Shown here: positions 52,369 through 60,082 of the stretch, in pieces
Layout: each line of letters opens with the position of its first letter
Position numbering within the stretch: the first letter of the stretch is position 1
From: JAJPKK01 sp963807015
GTDB taxonomy: Bacteria > Pseudomonadota > Alphaproteobacteria > Rhizobiales > Xanthobacteraceae
Reading direction: 5' to 3'
NCBI GenBank assembly: GCA_963807015.1
Contig: CAWEAS010000008.1
Coordinates: 124,001 to 188,000, forward strand
Length of the DNA: 64,000 nucleotides
The notes under the pieces: model-generated
Told to the model about the DNA's origin: nothing
What the model saw: the letters and a program-made list of their open reading frames with translations, nothing else
The model's database searches: none
Translations under genes and position numbers: made by a program

Positions 52369-52605
52369 CTTTGTGGCTCCTTCCAACGCTGATTAATCCC
52401 TGGTCGTCGGCCGTGAGTTGAACGGCGGAGGGATTATGCGGTCAAGCCAAAGTCAGGGCGGCGACCTAATTGGGATGATCGAAACGTCAGAAGCAGGGGC
52501 ACAGCGCCGGCTTGGAACGGGGCCCCTGCGATTTCTTGACTTTTCGCCCCCCGCCGCTACGTTCCGTGCAACTCATCAAACTGCCGAAAGCCGAGGACCA
52601 TACCC

Positions 52606-52773
52606 GTGGCCAAATCGACCATGATCAAGATCAAGCTGCTGTCGAGTGCCGACACCGGCTTCTTCTATGTGACCAAGAAGAATTCGCGGACCCAGACCGA
52701 GAAGCTGGTGAAGAAGAAATACGATCCGATCGCGAAGAAGCACGTCGAGTTTCGCGAAACCAAGATCAAATAG
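52606..52773 (+). CDS. rpmG: 50S ribosomal protein L33
   Basis: A 55-residue L33 from a GTG start: MAKSTMIKIKLLSSADTGFF, then VTKKNSRTQTEKLVKKKYDP and a basic HVEFRETKIK end. Full length and all L33 blocks are present; the Cys pair of the zinc-type L33 is absent, so this is the Cys-minus form. It lies in the conserved housekeeping block, upstream of the convergent pleD-divK genes. Confidence 0.96.
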   Translation: MAKSTMIKIKLLSSADTGFFYVTKKNSRTQTEKLVKKKYDPIAKKHVEFRETKIK

Positions 52774-53300
52774 CTGGTTCAGGCGCCGCCTGACGCGAAG
52801 TCATTCAGCTTTCTAGGAGCTTAGCCGCGCAGACAGAGGTAGAGGATGAGCGCCTTTACCGCCCGTTAATGCCTGACGCGAGATGAGTTACGCCGCGTCT
52901 CCTGAAAAAGGTGGCCGGCCGGGAGCGGTGTCTTTGAGGAGGCCACTCCCACCGCCCCCAACCGGCCGACCCCGCGGACTCAGGAGATGCGGCGGACCTG
53001 AGCAACCCGCAGGGTTTTCTGTGCATCCCTCATCGGCCGTGCGCATGCGTGCGGCCGATGGGTATTGCTGGCACAGAGGCTAGCGGATGCCCCCCGGAAA
53101 GCAACCGACAAGCACTTGATTGCTTTAGGTATTCCGATCAACCATGAATCTTTATGCTAAATTTTAGGGGTTCCCTGATACCGAGGCATTCTTATCGCCC
53201 GCATGCCGATGTCAGCCGTATCAAGCGAGTGGCGCAGCTGGCGCTCTACAATCTTTGGTAGAGAATCGGGCCTTACCTCGCCTGCGCCGGCAAGCTGGCG
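52774..53300. other. Gene-free region between rpmG and pleD
   Basis: About 527 bp with no credible protein frame between two convergent genes. A short palindrome TCAGGCGCCGCCTGA follows rpmG (about 52779). The middle holds three hairpins in series, annotated separately; 53100-53260 is more AT-rich and featureless. No tRNA cloverleaf was found. Confidence 0.5.
52916..53060. ncRNA. Candidate structured RNA with three hairpins
   Basis: Hairpin 1 nests three helices: CGGCCGG/CCGGCCG (52916/52962), GCGGTG/CACCGC (52925/52950) and GGAG/CTCC with loop GCCA. Hairpin 2 is CTCAGG/CCTGAG (52979/52997). Hairpin 3 is CATCGGCCG/CGGCCGATG (53031/53052). Strand unknown, since palindromes fold on both. I do not match it to a named RNA (not SRP, RNase P or tmRNA by eye). 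Confidence 0.35.
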
Positions 53301-54675
53301 CTACGCTGCGTCCGCGACCACGCGATTGCGGCCGTCGCGCTTAGCACGATAGAGGGCCTGGTCGGCGCGTTTGACGATGTCGGCGGCGCTGTCCTCGCAG
53401 GATTGCATCGCCGCGATGCCGATCGAAATCGTGGCCTGCACGGTGCGGGAATTCTGATTGATCGGGAACGCCTCTGACGCAATCCTGCGGCGCAGCCGCT
53501 CCGCCACCACTGTGGCGACGCCGATGTCGGTGTCGGGCATCACGACGACAAACTCTTCGCCGCCGTAGCGGCACGCAAGGTCGATGCCGCGCACCGCCTT
53601 TTTCAGCCGCCGCGAAAACTCCTTGAGGACGTCGTCACCGGCGGCGTGACCATGAGTGTCGTTGATCACCTTGAAGAAATCGATATCGAGCACGAGGATG
53701 CTGATCGGCTTGCCGCGCGCAGCCGACTGTTCCACCAGCGTGCTGAGGTGGCTTTCCATGTAGCGGCGATTATGCAGCCCGGTGAGCGCGTCAGTGATCG
53801 CGGCTTCGATCGACAGCTGGACGTTGTCGCGCAGCCGCTCGGTGTAGCGGCGCTTTTTGACCTGGGTGCGCACACGCGCCAGCAACTCGTTCTTGTCGAT
53901 CGGGCGGATCAGATAGTCGTTGACCCCGATCTCGAGTTCCGCGCATCAGCCGCGTGTTGTCATCGGCTTCAGCGATGGCGAGAAGCGGCAAGTTGCGGGT
54001 GCGCTCAAGGGAACGGAGATGGCTGCACAGCCGCAGCCCGTCATAATTCTCAAGCCCCAGCGAGATGATGGCGAGATCATAAGAGGTATCCGCCGCCTGG
54101 AACACCGCCTGCTTGGGATCGGTCTCGACATCGACCGTATGCTCCTCGGCCAGCGTCTGGGCAATGCGGTCGTAGGAAGACTTGCGGTCATCAACGATAA
54201 GGATGTGAGCGCCCCGGCCGTCGTCAGCCACCGCCTCGCGAGCGGGATTTTCGAGGCCGATCTCTCTGGAGGTGACGGCGCGCATGCGCAGCTCGTCGGT
54301 CATCATCTTGAGCCGGGTCAACGACCGCACGCGCGCGATCAGCACGAGGTCCGATACCGGTTTGGTCAGGAAATCGTCCGCACCAGCATTAAGGCCGGCA
54401 ATGCGGTCCGATGCCTGGTCGAGCGCAGTCACCATCACCACCGGAATGTGATGGGTGACAGGATTAGACTTGAGACGACGGCAGACTTCGAACCCGTCCA
54501 TGTCCGGCATCATCACATCGAGCAGGACAAGATCGCATTCCGCGCGCTCGCAGATGGCAAGTGCCTCGGCGCCGCTCGTTGCCGTCGTCACGTCGAAATA
54601 TTCGGCAGACAGCCGGGCTTCCAGAAGCTTCACGTTAGCCGGAACATCGTCGACGACGAGAATGCGAGCGGTCAT
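53301..54675 (-). pseudogene. pleD: Diguanylate cyclase response regulator PleD, one-base frameshift
   Basis: REC-REC-GGDEF protein of the PleD type. The first receiver has phospho-acceptor Asp53 in LVLLDVMMPDMDGF; a degenerate second receiver follows (HILIVDDRKSSYDRI). The frame breaks at 53934-53939, where one extra base lies in GGAACTCGAG; without it the protein reads MRGLEIGVNDYLIRP and totals 457 residues, the normal PleD length. The C-terminal GGDEF part has RGID (RxxD inhibitory site) and RYGGEEFVVV. PleD makes c-di-GMP at the pole. Translation is coupled to divK (ATGA overlap). The break may be artefactual. Confidence 0.93.
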
Positions 54676-55160
54676 CGGCCGTCTCCATCGACCGCGCCAA
54701 ATTGGGTCTCCGTCAGCTCGGGTGGAGCAGCAAGCTTATCGACGGCCGCGTGGGCATAGTCCCGGGCCGCATATTCATCCGAGCCAAGATCCGGCGTCCC
54801 GAGGAACCGACGGATCGTTTCCATGAACTTCGCGACGGAAATCGGCTTCGACAGATAGGCCTCGCAGCCACCCTGCCGGATGCGTTCCTCGTCACCCTTC
54901 ATGGCGAATGCAGTGACGGCGACCACCGGAATCGCATGGAGGTCAGGATCGTCCTTGATCCACTTGGTCACCTCGAGTCCGGACACCTCCGGCAGCTGGA
55001 TATCCATCAGGATCAAGTCCGGCCGGTAAGTGCGGGCGAGTTCAATAGCTTCGACGCCGTTTCGCGTCGCCACGGTCGAGTACCCGTGTGCCTCCAACAG
55101 GTCGTGGAAGAGCTTCATGTTAAGCTCATTGTCTTCCACGATCAGGACGGTCCTTGCCAT
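54672..55160 (-). CDS. divK: Single-domain response regulator DivK
   Basis: A CheY-like receiver of 162 residues from the ATG at 55160, behind GGGGAC. Receiver features are VLIVEDNELNMKLFHDLL, acceptor Asp53 in LILMDIQLPEVSG, PVVAVTAFAMKGDE (Thr) and YLSKPISVAKF (Lys). DivK controls CckA/DivL and so CtrA in the alphaproteobacterial cell cycle. The family is usually about 120-125 residues; here an extra 40-residue acidic tail (GSDEYAARDYAHAAVDKLAA) follows the domain and overlaps the pleD start. Confidence 0.95.
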   Translation of the reverse strand: MARTVLIVEDNELNMKLFHDLLEAHGYSTVATRNGVEAIELARTYRPDLILMDIQLPEVSGLEVTKWIKDDPDLHAIPVVAVTAFAMKGDEERIRQGGCEAYLSKPISVAKFMETIRRFLGTPDLGSDEYAARDYAHAAVDKLAAPPELTETQFGAVDGDGR

Positions 55161-55551
55161 CCGCACGTCCCCTTGTTGTCGCCCCGAGACCCTGCATAAC
55201 CGCCGCCAAGCGGCCGAAATCAAGGCCGGACGGTAGTCGGGATTCCTTACAGAAACGGAAACTGGAACGAATATGAAGGGTTCGTTAATCCTTTCAAACA
55301 CGCGGCCGGCGACGCCCGAATCGGTGCAATTCATTGCATTTTTAGCGCGTTTGCAGGGCAAATTCGAGAAAGTTTCGCCGCCTCACCGGCCCGCCCGCCG
55401 GGCCGCCCTTGATGGGCCCGGACAATGCACCTAAAATTTTCATGACCCGTTGGTTAGCGTTGCATCACCGCAATCATCGACTCTCGCAGGCTGGTCGAGA
55501 CGACCTGCGCGGCACGCCACGCGATGCCATATAGGCATCGTCGGACATCGC
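55161..55551. other. Intergenic divergent promoter region
   Basis: About 390 bp between the starts of divK (leftward) and a TctC-type gene (rightward). No gene. The part next to divK contains AT-richer stretches (around 55255-55345). No full TTAA-N7-TTAA CtrA box was found, though divK/pleD genes are often cell-cycle regulated. Confidence 0.4.
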
Positions 55552-56607
55552 ATGACTTACATCGCTTTGCTTGCAAGGCAGCGCGTGTTCGCGCTCACGC
55601 TGTTGGTGGTAATCGCGGCAGTTGCGCTCGCCACGCGAGCCTCCGCAGCGGAAACGCCATTCTATGCCGGCAAGACGTTGCGTGTCGTGGTCGGCTTCGG
55701 TCCCGGTGGTGGCTACGATCTCTACGCGCGTGAGCTCGCGCGTCACCTTGGACGCCATCTCGACGGCCACCCGTCGGTGGTGGTTCAAACCATGGCCGGC
55801 GCCGGCAGCCTCAAGGCGGTGAACTTCCTCTATAACGCCGCGCCGCGAGACGGCACGACGATCGCGACCTTCGCGCGCGGCATCGTATTCGAGCCGCTCA
55901 TCGGCCACCTCGAAGGCGCCCAGTTCGACGCGCCCAAGTTCAATTGGATCGGCAGCGTGTCGAACGAAGTCAGCGTGTGCGCCGTCAACGCTTCGCGCGG
56001 CATTGCGACCTGGCAGGACATGCGGGCCAAGCCCACGGTCATCGGCGCGTCGGGTACGGGCGCCGACAGTGACGTCTTTCCGATCGTATTGCGCAATCTG
56101 ACCCATCTGCCCATGCGCATCGTGACGGGCTATCCGGACGGGTCGAACCTCAACCTCGCCATGGAGCGCGGCGAAATCGACGGCCGTTGCGGCTGGTCGT
56201 GGACCAGCATTATAGCACGCAATCACGATTGGCTGACCACGAAGCGCATCCGGGTCACGCTGCAGATTGCGCTCGCGAGACACGAAGACCTGCCGGACAT
56301 CCCGCTGATCATGGACCTTGCCACGACGCCGCAGCAGGCAGCCGCACTCAAGCTGATCGTTTCGCGGCAAAGCATCGCGCGACCCTTCGCGGCGCCGCCC
56401 GACGTGTCCGCCGATCGCATCGAGGCACTGCGCCGGGCGTTCGACGCTACCGTGGGGGACCCTGCCTTTATTGCGGACATGCACGCTCAGGCCCTGGAAG
56501 TCCGCCCCGTCGGCGGAGCCGCGGTGCAAAGCCTCGTTCGCGATCTTTACGCTTCGCCGCCCGACGTCGTAACCCTTGCGCGCGAACTCCTGTCCGATTC
56601 CCCGTGA
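55552..56607 (+). CDS. TctC/Bug-family substrate-binding protein (second)
   Basis: A 351-residue orphan tripartite-tricarboxylate receptor. The ATG at 55552 gives a signal peptide ending TRASAAETP. The mature chain has FYAGKTLRVVVGFGPGGGYD, LARHLGRHLDGHPSVVVQTM, GAGSLKAVNFLYNAAPRDGT, then GASGTGADSDVFPIVLRNLT. It departs from the classical YPxRPI opening and resembles the Bug subgroup with FYxGKT/VG. It sits inside an otherwise conserved divK-DUF3572-dinB neighbourhood and has no membrane partners. Confidence 0.88.
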   Translation: MTYIALLARQRVFALTLLVVIAAVALATRASAAETPFYAGKTLRVVVGFGPGGGYDLYARELARHLGRHLDGHPSVVVQTMAGAGSLKAVNFLYNAAPRDGTTIATFARGIVFEPLIGHLEGAQFDAPKFNWIGSVSNEVSVCAVNASRGIATWQDMRAKPTVIGASGTGADSDVFPIVLRNLTHLPMRIVTGYPDGSNLNLAMERGEIDGRCGWSWTSIIARNHDWLTTKRIRVTLQIALARHEDLPDIPLIMDLATTPQQAAALKLIVSRQSIARPFAAPPDVSADRIEALRRAFDATVGDPAFIADMHAQALEVRPVGGAAVQSLVRDLYASPPDVVTLARELLSDSP

Positions 56608-56608
56608 G

Positions 56609-56664
56609 GAGCGCGCGCGTCCCGCCCGCTCCGTCAAAAAAGTGCGCGCGAGACGCGCGCGGTC
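56609..56664. repeat. Pair of REP-like 21-bp elements
   Basis: The inverted copy GAGCGCGCGCGTCCCGCCCGC (56609-56629) is followed by a diverged forward copy GCGCGCGAGACGCGCGCGGTC (56644-56664). Same family and same inverted-pair arrangement as at 24274-24326. Immediately follows the stop of the TctC gene. Confidence 0.65.
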
Positions 56665-56688
56665 CGGCTAGAGCATGAGGTCCCGGCG

Positions 56689-56994
56689 ATGCCGCCCAAA
56701 CGCGACAGCAATCCCGAGCACGAACACGCTGCGGCGCTCGCAATCGCCGCGCTGAACTGGCTCGCGCAGGAGCCGGAGGAGTTGTCGCGCTTTCTCGCAC
56801 TAACCGGCATCGATCCCGGCGCGATCCGCGCCGCCGCCAGCGAACCGGGCTTTCTCGCCGGCGTCCTCGACTACATTCGCGGCAACGAGCGCACCCTCGC
56901 GGCATTTGCGGAACACGCCGGCGTGCCGCCGCTCCAGGTCGGCCGGGCACGCGCGGCCCTCGGCGGCGCCGATTGGGAGCGCGACCTGCCGTGA
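56689..56994 (+). CDS. DUF3572 family protein
   Basis: A 101-residue protein matching DUF3572: ALAIAALNWLAQEPEELSRF, LALTGIDPGAIRAAASEPGF, LAGVLDYIRGNERTLAAFAE. All-helical, cytoplasmic, function unknown. In Rhizobiales it normally lies between dinB and divK/pleD, as here apart from an inserted TctC gene. It precedes dinB by about 50 bp. Confidence 0.92.
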   Translation: MPPKRDSNPEHEHAAALAIAALNWLAQEPEELSRFLALTGIDPGAIRAAASEPGFLAGVLDYIRGNERTLAAFAEHAGVPPLQVGRARAALGGADWERDLP

Positions 56995-57047
56995 TGGCGG
57001 CCTGATCGCGCTATAATCGCGACCGCGATTCCCCACGGGGGATGCCC

Positions 57048-58307
57048 ATGGCTGGCTTTTGCCGCGATTGTCTTGCCGATGTGCCGGAGCGTGGAGCGCG
57101 CTGCGCCGCCTGCGGATCGCCGCGGCTTGCGCGTCATCCGGCGATCACGCGCATGTCGATAGCCCACGTGGATTGCGATGCCTTCTACGCGACGATCGAG
57201 AAACGCGACGACCCCTCGCTTGCCGACAAGCCGCTGATCGTCGGCGGCGGCCAACGCGGCGTGGTCGCGACGGCCTGCTACATCGCACGCACCTACGGCG
57301 TGCGTTCGGCAATGCCGATGTTCGAAGCGCGGCGGCTGTGCCCACATGCCGCCGTTGTGCGGCCGGACATGGCAAAGTACGCCCGAGTCGGGCGCGAGGT
57401 GCGCACGCTGATGGGCGAATTGACGCCGCTCGTCGAGCCGCTGTCGATCGATGAGGCCTTCCTCGATCTCACCGGCACCGAGCGCCTGCATGGCATGACG
57501 CCGGCAAAATCGCTGGCGCGGTTCGCCGGCCGGGTTGAACGCGAGATCGGCATTACGGTGTCGATCGGCCTGTCGCAGAATAAGTTTCTTGCCAAGATTG
57601 CGTCGGACCTCGACAAGCCCCGCGGCTTCTCGCTGCTCGATCTCGCGGAGGCGCCCGCGTTCCTCGCGCCGCGCCCGATCACGTTCATCTGGGGGGTCGG
57701 CAAGGCCATGGGCGCAGCGCTTGCGCGCGAAGGCTACCGCACCATCGCCGACCTGCAGCGGGCGGAAGCGACCGAATTGATGCGGCGCTTCGGTACCGAA
57801 GGGCTTCGCCTCTCCCGCCTTTCGCGCGGCATCGACTCGCGTAGCGTCAATCCTGTTCGCGAGACGAAGAGCGTCTCGGCCGAGACGACGCTCGAACGCG
57901 ATCTCGCCGATTTCCGCGCGCTTGAGCGTATCCTGTGGGAACTTTGCGAGAAGGTGTCGGCGCGGCTCAAGGCCAAGGAGCTTGCCGGCGCGACCGTGAC
58001 GCTCAAGCTCAAGAGCAGCGATTTTCGCCTGCGCACGCGGGCTCGTTCGCTCGGTGCGCCGACCCAGCTTGCGGCGAAAATCTTTGCCGCCGGGCGTGAG
58101 CTGCTCACGCGCGAGACCGGCGGCACCAAGTTTCGCCTGATCGGCATCGGCGTCAGCGCACTTGCAGAGGCTGCCGACGCCGATCCCGCCGATCTCATCG
58201 ATGAGCGCGGCCGGCGCGCGGCTGCGGCCGAGCACGCGGTCGATCGCCTACGCGAAAAATTCGGCCGCGCCGCCGTGATCCGCGGTATCGCGATGGATGA
58301 GGAGTGA
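57048..58307 (+). CDS. dinB: DNA polymerase IV
   Basis: A Y-family polymerase of about 419 residues for translesion synthesis. The ATG at 57048 has GGGGG six bases upstream; the ATG at 57042 lacks spacing. It carries an N-terminal extension with a zinc ribbon (FCRDCLADVPERGARCAACG) seen in rhizobial DinB. Catalytic acids are in HVDCDAFYATIEKRD and PLSIDEAFLDLTG; the HhH region is ITFIWGVGKAMGAALAREG; the little finger follows to the end. Normally SOS-regulated, but no LexA box could be confirmed. Confidence 0.94.
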   Translation: MAGFCRDCLADVPERGARCAACGSPRLARHPAITRMSIAHVDCDAFYATIEKRDDPSLADKPLIVGGGQRGVVATACYIARTYGVRSAMPMFEARRLCPHAAVVRPDMAKYARVGREVRTLMGELTPLVEPLSIDEAFLDLTGTERLHGMTPAKSLARFAGRVEREIGITVSIGLSQNKFLAKIASDLDKPRGFSLLDLAEAPAFLAPRPITFIWGVGKAMGAALAREGYRTIADLQRAEATELMRRFGTEGLRLSRLSRGIDSRSVNPVRETKSVSAETTLERDLADFRALERILWELCEKVSARLKAKELAGATVTLKLKSSDFRLRTRARSLGAPTQLAAKIFAAGRELLTRETGGTKFRLIGIGVSALAEAADADPADLIDERGRRAAAAEHAVDRLREKFGRAAVIRGIAMDEE

Positions 58308-58317
58308 GCCAGAAACG

Positions 58318-58399
58318 GTAGCCCGGATTGAGCGAAGCGAAATCCGGGAAGTATTTGCAGGCGGGAGACCCGGATTTCGCTTCGCTCAATCCGGGCTAC
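58318..58399. repeat. Perfect 31-bp inverted repeat (palindromic repeat element)
   Basis: The left arm starts GTAGCCCGGATTGAGCGAAG and runs 58318-58348; the right arm (58369-58399) is its exact reverse complement, with a 20-bp loop. It lies between convergent dinB and the formamidase gene. This pattern (AGCCCGGAT...GCGAAGCGAAATCCGGG) is a known dispersed element in Bradyrhizobiaceae and other proteobacteria. It may also act as a bidirectional terminator. Confidence 0.9.
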
Positions 58400-58449
58400 G
58401 CGTTGGGATGCCGCTCATAACAACGGCATCACATGATTTGCGCGAGGCG

Positions 58450-59895
58450 TTACGCCGAAGCGCCGGCGAACAGGCTCTTCTTGATAATGGCGTGGATGCC
58501 CCAATTGCCATCGACCACTTGCGTCACCCCGAAGTCGACGCCGACCGAGATCAGCGAGATTGCTTCGTCTTCGCTCAGCCCCTTGGTATTCATCAGGAAT
58601 GCCCGCATCTTGTGGAACGCGTCGCGCAGCGCGAGATCGATCGAGGATTTCTCGTAGATCTCCTGCTGCGCCTTGGGGCCAAGCTCCTGAAGATAGTTGG
58701 CGAAGCTGAATCCGTGCAGCACCCATTCGTCCTGGGTTTCGAGAAGTGGCGACGTCAGGGTTGCGAGCGAACCGGTGAGCGCATTCGCTTTGTGGAGGAT
58801 CAGCTGGAAGGTTCCGGTCAGCGACATTTCGATGGCGGTGCCGCACAACTCGGAATCGCCCTGGGCGGCATGGGAATCGCCGATCGAGAACAGCCCGCCC
58901 GGCACCGCGACGGGATAGTACATGGTCGCGCCTTTGCCGATGCGCCAGTTGTCCATGTTGCCGCCGAAGTAGCTCGGCGGGATAGAGTTGACCACGTCAG
59001 CTTCTTTCGGCGCGACACCCATCACGCCGAAATGCGGGCGGATCGGAATGCGGATGTTCTTGAGCACCCCGTGGTTCTCCTGCACGGTCTTGTGATCGAC
59101 CGGCACGCCGGGGTAGTCGATTGTCTTATGCACGACGCCATAAGGATCGGTCTGCGGCGTCCAGCGGAAGTTGTAGACTGCCTGGGCCCAGTTGCGCTGC
59201 CCGCTGGTGTCGATCTCATAGATGGTGCAGACCTCGCGCGGCTTCGGCTCGGTCAACAGGTCCTTGTACTGGAAGCCCCACCATGCCGCCGCGTTGCTGC
59301 CGAACGACTTGCCGGCATACGCCGGGTTGGCGCAGGGCCGGGGCTTCACGTCGATGATGCGCACTTCCAGGATATCGCCCGGCTCGGCGCCGCGGATGTA
59401 GACCGGGCCGGTGCAGATATGCACGCCGAACCCTTCGCCTGACCCGCGGCCGAGCAGCTTGCCGTCGACCGGGCCGGCGCCGCGGCGGTCGACGCCCTTC
59501 TTCTCCTTGGTCCACAGGAACACGCTTTCGGCCCCGGGATCGCCCTTGACCATGCGCTCGGCGTCGTCATTGGCGTGATGCGTGAGCGCCTCGATGGTGA
59601 TGAAGTCGCCGGAATCGACTTCGATGCGCGGCTTCAGCAGCTTGCTGAAATAGCCCCAGTGCACCGTGTCGGAGGTCGCCGGCAGATAATGGTAGGCGGG
59701 GCGGCCCGGGGTGCCCGCGGTCTGCGCAGAGGCGGGCGCTACCAGCGCACCGCCGGCGGCGAACGCCGTCGCGGCGGCACCGCCCGCGGCAAAGGCGCTC
59801 TTGAGAAAGCTGCGCCGTTCGGCGTCAAGGTCTTCAATCAGCTTCTGCCGATGTAGCTCAAATTGTGGGCAAGTGTGGTCATCGCCTGCGCACAT
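58450..59895 (-). CDS. Tat-exported acetamidase/formamidase family protein
   Basis: A 481-residue protein. An N-terminal cytosolic lead is followed by the Tat signal ERRSFLKSAFAAGGAAATAF, cleaved near ASAQTAG. The FmdA/AmdA-type domain starts HYLPATSDTVHWGYFSKLLK and has IEALTHHANDDAERM, HICTGPVYIRGAEPGDILEV, FRWTPQTDPYGVV, IPIRPHFGVMGVAP and SIGDSHAAQGDSELCGTAIE, the conserved acid and His of the family. Export is unusual, as most formamidases are cytoplasmic. Substrate not determined; close to the hydantoin module. Confidence 0.88.
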   Translation of the reverse strand: MCAGDDHTCPQFELHRQKLIEDLDAERRSFLKSAFAAGGAAATAFAAGGALVAPASAQTAGTPGRPAYHYLPATSDTVHWGYFSKLLKPRIEVDSGDFITIEALTHHANDDAERMVKGDPGAESVFLWTKEKKGVDRRGAGPVDGKLLGRGSGEGFGVHICTGPVYIRGAEPGDILEVRIIDVKPRPCANPAYAGKSFGSNAAAWWGFQYKDLLTEPKPREVCTIYEIDTSGQRNWAQAVYNFRWTPQTDPYGVVHKTIDYPGVPVDHKTVQENHGVLKNIRIPIRPHFGVMGVAPKEADVVNSIPPSYFGGNMDNWRIGKGATMYYPVAVPGGLFSIGDSHAAQGDSELCGTAIEMSLTGTFQLILHKANALTGSLATLTSPLLETQDEWVLHGFSFANYLQELGPKAQQEIYEKSSIDLALRDAFHKMRAFLMNTKGLSEDEAISLISVGVDFGVTQVVDGNWGIHAIIKKSLFAGASA

Positions 59896-60082
59896 GATGA
59901 TAACTCCTCAATGCGACTTGGATTTTCTGGTGAATTGGCAAGGCAAACAGGGTTGCGCCACGGCCAAGTGCCGCGCGCATGCGCAAACACGTCACTCGCC
60001 CCGTGACTGCCGCGAAGGCATGCAAGCCGCAGGCCACTAAAGCGGCAACTCCGGGCCGCGATGAAGAACCCAGGTGAATGCG

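Noticed and set aside
52418..52624. A 68-codon frame upstream of and overlapping rpmG
   Set aside because: It covers the likely rpmG promoter and start; rpmG itself is certain.
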